A program made the position numbers and the translations under genes. Under the pieces are notes generated by a model that saw only the letters and a program-made list of their open reading frames with translations, did not search any database and was not told the DNA's origin. A stretch of 64,000 nt of DNA from an uncultured Thermomicrobiales bacterium (GTDB lineage: Bacteria > Chloroflexota > Chloroflexia > Thermomicrobiales > UBA6265): contig CADCWG010000156.1 in assembly GCA_902806335.1 (NCBI GenBank), forward strand, positions 1 through 64,000, read 5' to 3'. Below are positions 57,920 through 64,000 of this stretch, piece after piece. Every line of letters begins with the position of its first letter. The first letter of the stretch is position 1.

Positions 57920-58600
57920 ATGCCGGTCGTCGCCGACGCCCTTGACCTGATCTTCCTGGTCGCCTTCCTCACCGGGCTGCTGCTCACCGTCCTCGGCGGG
58001 TTGGGTGGCCACGGCCACGGTGCCTGGCACCTCCCGGTTCCGCACCCCCACGGCGCGGCCGGCGCTCACGGCCACGTCCTCGGCGCTCACGCGGGAGACG
58101 GGAACGCGGTCGGTCCGCTCAACGTCCTCAGTCTGTTCGCGGGGGGCGCCTGGTTCGGCGGCGTTGGCTTTCTCAGCCGCAACGCGTTCGGGGCTCCGGC
58201 CGTGGTCAGCGTTGCCCTCGGTGTGGTCGCCGGGCTGCTCATCGGATCGCTCGTCTACTGGTTCCTGGCCCGGGTCCTGGTACCGGCCGGTAGGGTCCTC
58301 GACCCCGAGGACTACCGGATCCCGGGGACCGTCGCGCGGGTGAGCGCCCCGATCTCTCCCGGCCGGGTCGGGGAGATCGTCTACGAGCGGGACGGCACGC
58401 GGTGCGGGCTGCCGGCTCGCGGGGTCGGCGAGCGGGCGATCCCCCGTGGGGACGAGGTGGTCGTGCTCCGGGTAGAGCGGGGCATCGCGTCGGTCGAGAG
58501 CTGGGCCGCGCTCCTGAACGAGGAGCGTGACGCCGGCGGCGAGGTCCGCACCACGGGCGCTCCAAGCGTCGGCTCCTCCGCCGCCCCCGCGTCGGTGTAA
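57920..58600 (+). CDS. NfeD-like membrane protein 1, histidine-rich loop
   Basis: 226 residues. One helix (about 8-28), a loop with about nine histidines in 35 residues (HGHGAWHLPVPHPHG and on), two more helices (about 70-115), then a soluble OB-fold-like domain (PGTVARVSAPISPGRVGEIVYERDGTRCG). Such proteins associate with flotillins. Histidines in the loop suggest metal binding on the outer face. ATG with GGGAGGG upstream. First gene of a three-gene cassette. Confidence 0.82.
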   Translation: MPVVADALDLIFLVAFLTGLLLTVLGGLGGHGHGAWHLPVPHPHGAAGAHGHVLGAHAGDGNAVGPLNVLSLFAGGAWFGGVGFLSRNAFGAPAVVSVALGVVAGLLIGSLVYWFLARVLVPAGRVLDPEDYRIPGTVARVSAPISPGRVGEIVYERDGTRCGLPARGVGERAIPRGDEVVVLRVERGIASVESWAALLNEERDAGGEVRTTGAPSVGSSAAPASV

Positions 58601-58704
58601 GCCGGTCGACGCCGGCCACCCGGGCGCGGTCGATCCCATGCTGGCCCGCGGCTCGCGGTCGACCCCGACCGCGCCCGGGCCGCCCTGACGGAGGCAGGCC
58701 GGCC

Positions 58705-59325
58705 ATGCTGGTCGTCAACGACGCGCTCGACGGGTTGCTCCTCGGCTGCTTCTTCTTCGGGCTCCTCTTCGCGGTTGGGTCGGTCCTCCTCGCCGGGCTC
58801 GACCTCGGCGGCGACGGCGCCGAGTCGGGCGGCGACGGCGACGGCGACATCGGGCCGGTCAACCTGAGTACCCTGCTCGCCTTCGTCGCCTGGTTCGGCG
58901 GGGTCGGCTACCTCGCCCGCAACGGGCTCGGCTGGGTCGCCCCGCTCAGCCTTCTGGTCGCGGTGGCCGGCGGTCTGGTCGGCGGCTACCTCGTCTACCA
59001 GTTCCTGGTCCGGGTGGTGGCTCCCTCCGACCGCGCGCTCGACCCCGCCGACTACGAACTCCCGGGAACCCTGGCCCGTGTCTCGTCGTCTATCCGAGAA
59101 GGCGGCACCGGCGAGATCGTCTACGAGCAGCAGGGGGCGCGGCAGGTCGCGGCCGCCCGCTCCACGGCCGGGCTGGCGATCGGGCGCGGGACCGAGGTCG
59201 TGATCCTCGAGACCCGGGCCGGGATCGCGCTCGTCGAGCCGTGGGAGAGCCTCGTCAACGACGGCCGGACAGCCGAGATCGGCGTTCCCGAGCTGGCATC
59301 CAAGGAACCGATCCGAGGCGGCTAG
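58705..59325 (+). CDS. NfeD-like membrane protein 2, acidic loop
   Basis: 206 residues, same plan as its neighbour: N-terminal helix, loop, two helices (AFVAWFGGVGYLARNGLGW and LVAVAGGLVGGYLVYQFL), OB-like domain (ELPGTLARVSSSIREGGTGEIVYEQQG). Here the loop is Asp/Gly-rich (GGDGAESGGDGDGDIG) instead of His-rich. It probably arose by duplication, and lies 70 bases before the flotillin gene. Confidence 0.85.
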   Translation: MLVVNDALDGLLLGCFFFGLLFAVGSVLLAGLDLGGDGAESGGDGDGDIGPVNLSTLLAFVAWFGGVGYLARNGLGWVAPLSLLVAVAGGLVGGYLVYQFLVRVVAPSDRALDPADYELPGTLARVSSSIREGGTGEIVYEQQGARQVAAARSTAGLAIGRGTEVVILETRAGIALVEPWESLVNDGRTAEIGVPELASKEPIRGG

Positions 59326-59395
59326 GCCGAAACCCCGTTCCAGAGCTGGAGACCACACGACCGAGCGACGCGCATGGACGTGAAGGGAGAGACGG

Positions 59396-61030
59396 GTGGA
59401 CTTACTGGGGATCCTGATCATCGTCGGCGGTCTGGTGGCGGTGATCCTGGCGATCATCTTCATCAGCGCCACGCTCTTCCGGAAGGTCGGGCCGAACGAG
59501 GCGCTCGTCGTCTACGGCTTCGGCGGCACCAAGGTCGTCAAGGGCAGCGGCAAGGTCGTCTGGCCGATGGTCCAGCAGGCCCGCGGGCTCTCGCTCGAGC
59601 TGATGAGCTTTGACGTCGCGCCGACTCAGGACCTCTACACGAACCAGGGCGTCGCGGTGAACGTCGAGGCCGTCGCCCAGATCAAGGTCAAGAGCGACCC
59701 GGTCAGCATCCTCACCGCCGCCGAGCAGTTCCTGAACAAGGGCGCGCCCGAGCGGCAGGACCTGATCCGCCTGGTGATGGAGGGCCACCTCCGCGGCATC
59801 ACCGGCCAGTTGACGGTCGAGTCGATCGTCAAGGAGCCGGAGATGGTCGCCGACCGGATGCGCGCCAACGTCGCCGAGGACATGAACAAGATGGGGTTGG
59901 AGGTGGTCTCCTTCACCATCCGCGAGGTCCGCGACAAGAACGAGTACATCCTGAACATGGGCAAGCCGGACATCGCCCTGGTCCGGCGGCAGGCCGACAT
60001 CGCCACCGCCGAGGCGGATCGCGACACGGCGATCAAGCGCGCCAACGCGACCCGCGAAGCGCGGATCGCGGAGGCGATCGCCCAGCAGGACGAGGTCATC
60101 GCCCAGACGGCCAGCCAGACCAAGCAGGCCGAGGCGACGCGCGACCTGAACTTGAAGCAGGCCGAGTACAACGCCACGGTCCAGGCGCAGCAGGCCGCGG
60201 CCGACAAGGCCTACGAGATCCAGAGCAACGTCCAGCAGCAGCGCGTGATCGAGGAACAGGTGCGGATCGAGCAGGTCCGCAAGCACGGCGAGATCGCGGT
60301 CCAGGAGGCCGAGATCCAGCGCCGCGAGAAGGAGTTGATCGCCACCGTCCTGAAGGCCGCCGAGGTCGAGCGGCAGCGGATCCAGACGCTCGCCGAGGCC
60401 GAGCGCCAGCGGCAGGTCCTCCAGGCCTCCGGCCAGGCCGAGGCGGTCCGCCTCGACGGCCAGGCGAAGGCGGAGATCGTCCGGCTGCAGGGCCTCGCTG
60501 AGGCCGAGATCATCCAGGCCAAGGGCGCCGCCGAAGCCAACGCGATGGGCGTGAAGGCCGAGGCGTTCCAGGACTACAACCAGGCCGCGGTGATCGACAA
60601 GCTGCTCACGAACATGCCGGACGTGATCCGCGCCATGTCGGAGCCGCTGGCCAAGGTCGACAAGATCACCATCGTCTCCACCGGGAACGACGGCGGCGGG
60701 GCCGGGGTGAACCGGGTGACGTCGGACATGACGCAGATGGTGGCGCAGGTGCCGGCGCTGCTCGAGTCGCTGACCGGCGTCCGGATGGAGGACCTGATGC
60801 GCCAGGTGCCGCGGATCGGTGCCGGCGAGGGTGCCGACGGCGCGGCGTCGGGAGCCTCGGCGGGGAACGGGGGTGTACCGGTCGACGGGGTTGCCCGTTC
60901 GTCGGTCCCCGCCGCGCCGCCCTCCGTTCGCCGGTCATCGGCCGGGACCGAGCGAGCGCGCCCGGGGAACGGCAAGCCGGCCGGCGGCGAGACGGTGGTG
61001 ACGCTGCCCGCGGACCCGACCATCGGCTGA
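59396..61030 (+). CDS. Flotillin-like SPFH-domain protein (YqiK/FloT type)
   Basis: 544-residue scaffold of membrane microdomains. An N-terminal helix anchors it; the SPFH/band 7 domain spans about 27-200 (GPNEALVVYGFGGTKVV, KVKSDPVSILTAAEQFL, LRGITGQLTVESIVKEP). A long coiled coil of Ala/Glu/Gln repeats follows (about 200-395; AEAIAQQDEVIAQTAS, AEAERQRQVLQASGQAEAV). The C-terminus is disordered. Start GTG at 59396 with AGGGAGAG upstream. With the two NfeD proteins it makes a classic flotillin cassette. Confidence 0.95.
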   Translation: MDLLGILIIVGGLVAVILAIIFISATLFRKVGPNEALVVYGFGGTKVVKGSGKVVWPMVQQARGLSLELMSFDVAPTQDLYTNQGVAVNVEAVAQIKVKSDPVSILTAAEQFLNKGAPERQDLIRLVMEGHLRGITGQLTVESIVKEPEMVADRMRANVAEDMNKMGLEVVSFTIREVRDKNEYILNMGKPDIALVRRQADIATAEADRDTAIKRANATREARIAEAIAQQDEVIAQTASQTKQAEATRDLNLKQAEYNATVQAQQAAADKAYEIQSNVQQQRVIEEQVRIEQVRKHGEIAVQEAEIQRREKELIATVLKAAEVERQRIQTLAEAERQRQVLQASGQAEAVRLDGQAKAEIVRLQGLAEAEIIQAKGAAEANAMGVKAEAFQDYNQAAVIDKLLTNMPDVIRAMSEPLAKVDKITIVSTGNDGGGAGVNRVTSDMTQMVAQVPALLESLTGVRMEDLMRQVPRIGAGEGADGAASGASAGNGGVPVDGVARSSVPAAPPSVRRSSAGTERARPGNGKPAGGETVVTLPADPTIG

Positions 61031-61225
61031 CGGTCGCGGGCGGTCGGCACGGCTCGACACGGGCGCCGCGCGCTCCCGACGACACCGAGCACGGCCCCGC
61101 CGGGACCCCCGGCGGGGCCGTGCTACCCTTAAGCGACGGTCGCCGACCAGGCGGTCATGTGGGCGATCCCGCGTCGATTCTGGACTGCTCGCCCACGGGT
61201 CCACAGGGAAGAGGGAACTGAGCAG

Positions 61226-61792
61226 ATGGCCGGCGACCCGTTCGAGGCGCTCTCCAACGCCGATCTTGACGCACAGCGCCTTCGTGTCGAAGCAGTGGGC
61301 GAACCCGGGCAGCGGCGCTTCCGCCTGATGGCGATCATCGACGGCGAGACGAGCATCGTCTGGATGGAGAAGCAGCAGCTCCAGGCGCTGGGACTGGCGC
61401 TCGACCAGATGCTCGACCAGCTGCCGGAGCGGGGCCCGGACCTCGGCGCGGCCGACGTTCCGCTCGACTTCGACACCGACACCCGCCGCCAGTTCCGGGT
61501 CGGCAAGATGGAGCTGGGCTACGACGAGCGCCGGGACCGCCTGGTGATCGTCGCCCACGACCTCAACGCCGACGACGAGGACGACGCGCCGTCCAGCCGC
61601 CTCAGCTGCCGGCTGACCCGGTCCCAGGCGCGGGAACTGAGCGTCGACGCGGCCCAGGTGGTCGCGGCCGGGCGACCGCGCTGCACCATGTGCGGCGCGC
61701 CGATGGGCCCGGGGCGCCACGTCTGCCCGCAGCAGAACGGCCACCTCCCGCAGGCGCTGGTCGAGCTCGAATCGGAGATCGAGGAAGAATAG
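61226..61792 (+). CDS. DUF3090 family protein
   Basis: 188 residues. The family is shared by Actinobacteria and Chloroflexi and has no settled function. Signs are RLRVEAVGEPGQRRFRLMA, WMEKQQLQALGLALDQML, RVGKMELGYDERRDRLVIVAHDL and a C-terminal zinc-ribbon-like CTMCGAPMGPGRHVCP. ATG with GAGGGAA upstream. It follows the flotillin gene by about 195 bases. Confidence 0.9.
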   Translation: MAGDPFEALSNADLDAQRLRVEAVGEPGQRRFRLMAIIDGETSIVWMEKQQLQALGLALDQMLDQLPERGPDLGAADVPLDFDTDTRRQFRVGKMELGYDERRDRLVIVAHDLNADDEDDAPSSRLSCRLTRSQARELSVDAAQVVAAGRPRCTMCGAPMGPGRHVCPQQNGHLPQALVELESEIEEE

Positions 61793-61836
61793 CGTCGGCC
61801 CATCCAGGGTTGGGCCGCCACGAAGGATCTGGCGCG

Positions 61837-61865
61837 GCGGGGACGGGGCATTGCCCCGTCCCCGC
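61837..61865 (+). terminator. Terminator hairpin after the DUF3090 gene
   Basis: GCGGGGACGGGGC pairs perfectly with GCCCCGTCCCCGC around ATT, 13 base pairs, about 45 bases after the stop. Confidence 0.75.
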
Positions 61866-62410
61866 GGTCGTGTTCGGGGCGCCACTCCGCGCGTCACCGG
61901 GCGGCGAGCGTCGCCGACGGTGTGCCCGGCGCCGCTGCGGCGGACGTCCTGGAACAGACGAGTCCGTGCCGCCCTGGGGACGCCCAGTCGCCCGGGCGAT
62001 CCATCGCCGAGGCGGACGAGCCGGCTCCCCTGGCCCCGGCCCAGCCAAGCCGAGCCTTCCGGTTGGCGGGAGCCGCGTCGTTCGGCGGCTCCCACCCCAC
62101 GTAGACCACCAAGTCCAGCGCACGGCTCTGGGACTGACGTCCTGCGCGCTCCCGGTCCGACGGTCGTGACCGTGGCCCACCGACCAGCACTGAATCCGGC
62201 GGTTGCCTACCTGGGGAGGCCGCGATGCCCGGGCTGACCGACTGTTGCCCCGGCAGAGATACCGGCTGGCTCCCCACCACTACCTAGTGCCGTCCGGATA
62301 CCTACGCATCCCGAATACACCGATCTACCGATGGCGCACCGCGCGGGGGGGCCTAGATTAGGACCCAATGACGGCAGATCTGGACAGACCCTGGTACCGA
62401 GGAGACGCCG
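61866..62410. other. Intergenic region upstream of the protease gene
   Basis: About 545 bases. I see no gene or tRNA; it contains the leader of the protease gene. Confidence 0.4.
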
Positions 62411-63769
62411 ATGCGTCGTTCTCGGTTCCCATTCGGAGCGGTGCGGGCGGTGGCCACGGTGACGGTGGGTGAGACGGGCGACACGATGAGCGGCCAGGGT
62501 GGACCCGAGATGGCGGCGATGGAGGACACGGTCGGGCCCGGTCCGGCGCGGACCGGGCCGTCCGCCGGCTCCCGCCTGGGTCTGGCGGTGCGGGTGGGAC
62601 TCCTGATCGCCTCCCTCGCGGTCCTGCTCGCCTGGGTCGGCCGGCCGCGGTCGTCGGCGGGGTCGGAGCCGGAGGACGGGTTGGAGCACCTGATCCGGTC
62701 CTCGGTCTTCCTGCTGGCCGGGAGCGATTGCCGCTATCCGGTTGTAGAGGCCCCGGAGGGTGCGCCCGCGGAGGTGCCGAGCTACGCGGCGATGTTCTCC
62801 ACCTGCGGCGGCGGCTGGACGGGGTCCGGCACGATCGTCGACGATGCCGGCACCATCCTCACCAACGCCCACGTGGCGCTCGAGGGCGACGGGGTCGCGG
62901 CGCGGCCGGCGTGGGTGCTCGTCTACCTCACCGTCGATGCCCGGCAGGCGCCACGGCCAGCCTTCTACGCCCGGGCCCAGGTCTTCGACCCGGCACTCGA
63001 CCTGGCGCTGCTTCGCCCCGAGTATGACCTGGACGGGCGCGCCGTCGACCTCGCCGCGCACGACCTCCGGCCGCTCCCGATCGCCGAGTCCGAGGTCGCC
63101 TTCGGCGAGGAGATCCGGAACATCGGCTATCCCGGGATCGGTGGCGACCTGATCACCCTGACCAGCGGCCGCGTCGCCGGGTTCGAGGCCGACCCGGCGA
63201 ACGCCAGCCTCGGCAGCGACGGCTGGGTGAAGACCGACGCCACGCTCGGCGGGGGCGTCTCCGGCGGCACGTCGATCAACGCGAAGGGCGAGCTCGTCGG
63301 GATCCCGACCGAGATCGGGGGGGTCGAGAGCCGCCCGCTCGGGGAGGCCGGCGTGGATGTGGCGGTCGGTCAGATCAATCACCTCCGGCCCGCCGCGGCC
63401 GGTCTGCGGGAGCTCTACGGACGCGCGGTCGCGAGCGGGCAGATCGCGCACGAGGACGTCCCGGCCCGGTGGCGGTCGGACACCCCCGTTCTGCCAGCGA
63501 CGCCCTCCTCGCAGGACGAGGTCAGCCCGACCGCGACGGTGGCCGAGGGCGGAGAGACCATGCCCGTCAGCGAGGTCGGCGGCGATGCTGGCACTAGGGT
63601 GTTCCCCAGGCGGGTGAGCGGCGTCGTGCCGGCCGCCACGGTCGCCGCCCTCGGGAGCGATCCCGCGTACCGGATCTCCGGCGAGGTCGGCGGTCCCGGG
63701 GCGCCAGGCGTCCACGGCAGGCTGAGCGATCCGTTCGCCCACGCCCCCCCCGATCTCTCGGCGGCGTAA
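62411..63769 (+). CDS. Membrane-anchored trypsin-like serine protease (S1C/DegP-like, no PDZ)
   Basis: 452 residues. A polar N-terminus of about 55 residues is followed by one helix (about 57-77), then the protease domain outside. Triad: His in ILTNAHVAL, Asp in DLALLRPEYD, Ser in GGGVSGGTSINAKGELVGIP. The oxyanion-loop GVSGG replaces the commoner GNSGG. Two cysteines (SDCRYP and STCGGG) may pair. There is no PDZ domain; the C-terminal ~110 residues are low-complexity. Substrates unknown; housekeeping of cell-surface proteins is likely. Confidence 0.88.
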   Translation: MRRSRFPFGAVRAVATVTVGETGDTMSGQGGPEMAAMEDTVGPGPARTGPSAGSRLGLAVRVGLLIASLAVLLAWVGRPRSSAGSEPEDGLEHLIRSSVFLLAGSDCRYPVVEAPEGAPAEVPSYAAMFSTCGGGWTGSGTIVDDAGTILTNAHVALEGDGVAARPAWVLVYLTVDARQAPRPAFYARAQVFDPALDLALLRPEYDLDGRAVDLAAHDLRPLPIAESEVAFGEEIRNIGYPGIGGDLITLTSGRVAGFEADPANASLGSDGWVKTDATLGGGVSGGTSINAKGELVGIPTEIGGVESRPLGEAGVDVAVGQINHLRPAAAGLRELYGRAVASGQIAHEDVPARWRSDTPVLPATPSSQDEVSPTATVAEGGETMPVSEVGGDAGTRVFPRRVSGVVPAATVAALGSDPAYRISGEVGGPGAPGVHGRLSDPFAHAPPDLSAA

Positions 63770-63840
63770 TCCCGCGCTCCGTCGTGGCGTCGGAGCGGTC
63801 CGGTGGGCTGGCCAATCGCCGGGGACCGGTACGCTGTCGC

Positions 63841-63870
63841 TTGACACCCATGGCATCGGCTGCGTAGGAT
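63841..63870 (+). promoter_or_regulatory. Promoter of the gene at the right end
   Basis: TTGACA (63841-63846), 18 bases, TAGGAT (63865-63870). The start codon lies 60 bases further on. Confidence 0.65.
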
Positions 63871-63929
63871 GGGAAGGTCGAGGGCGGGCAAGCGGGCCGG
63901 CCCCAGCGCGAACAGGGGAGGACGCCGCC

Positions 63930-64000
63930 ATGAACGCGACCGACCGCCACCTCGCGCTCGTCGGCCTCGTACTTACCACGCTCCCGATTATCGGGAGCGT
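63930..64000 (+). CDS. Start of a membrane or exported protein (truncated by window end)
   Basis: ATG with GGGGAGGAC upstream; 23 residues are visible, MNATDRHLALVGLVLTTLP then IIGS. The hydrophobic stretch suggests a signal peptide or first helix. The last 23 bases form a perfect inverted repeat (63978-64000). Confidence 0.6.
   Translation, partial: MNATDRHLALVGLVLTTLPIIGS

Overview
The window is very GC-rich chromosomal DNA from a free-living bacterium. Gene content and order point to the Chloroflexota, most likely class Thermomicrobia (Sphaerobacter-like). The evidence is indirect: an rpmB / Asp23 / fakA / degV / degV / recG block resembling the Firmicutes order, a hemC-hemD fusion followed by hemB and the Gram-positive-type hemQ, a DUF3090 protein, a SEDS protein, a CarH-like B12 regulator, and heavy use of GTG and TTG starts. 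The assignment is inference; no rRNA lies in the window.

Layout. 1-2368: 3' end of a DHA2-type MFS exporter, a four-helix membrane protein and a PPOX-fold flavoprotein. 2846-9722 (minus): recG, two DegV/FakB fatty-acid-binding proteins, the FakA kinase and an Asp23 protein, divergent from rpmB. 10391-14162: two halves of a heterodimeric ABC exporter, interrupted by three in-frame TAG codons although all motifs are intact. 14522-16309: an unknown protein and an amidohydrolase/deacetylase. 16360-19572 (minus): a split DUF3267-type metalloprotease gene, queG and a PfkB sugar kinase. 20007-23195: a YtcJ-like amidohydrolase divergent from a TetR regulator with a perfect operator palindrome, then an XRE regulator. 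23449-25418 (minus): a SnoaL-like protein, then rpmE, rpmA and an N-terminally extended rplU. 25925-32048: hemCD, hemB, a cupin, hemQ, hemE and a glycine-rich protein.

32577-35848 holds a MarR regulator divergent from an MMPL exporter, with an operator lying across both promoters. 36195-41034 holds an alpha/beta hydrolase, a Rieske-FAD reductase, a 2Fe-2S ferredoxin and a secreted Cu/Zn superoxide dismutase fused to calcium-binding repeats. 41211-44656 looks like an accessory patch: a decayed UvrD-like helicase, two orphan proteins and tRNA-Lys. 44735-50991 holds gatA and gatC, the B12-binding MerR regulator, a beta-propeller lipoprotein and a DinB protein. 51554-56638 holds dnaX, rsmI, a small orphan and a divergent RodA/FtsW. 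56729-64000 holds an HD-domain protein, two NfeD-like proteins plus a flotillin, a DUF3090 protein, a membrane-anchored trypsin-like protease and the start of another membrane protein.

How genes work together: FakA and the FakB proteins should phosphorylate exogenous fatty acids. The hem cluster encodes the trunk of heme synthesis (HemB, HemC, HemD, HemE) plus the last enzyme of the coproporphyrin-dependent route (HemQ); the intermediate enzymes are not here. Two NfeD proteins and a flotillin form a membrane-microdomain cassette. I saw no CRISPR array, intact insertion sequence or prophage. The features most worth a second look are the TAG-interrupted ABC exporter, the B12 light-sensor candidate, the two NfeD paralogs with opposite loop chemistry, the SOD fusion and the accessory patch beside tRNA-Lys.
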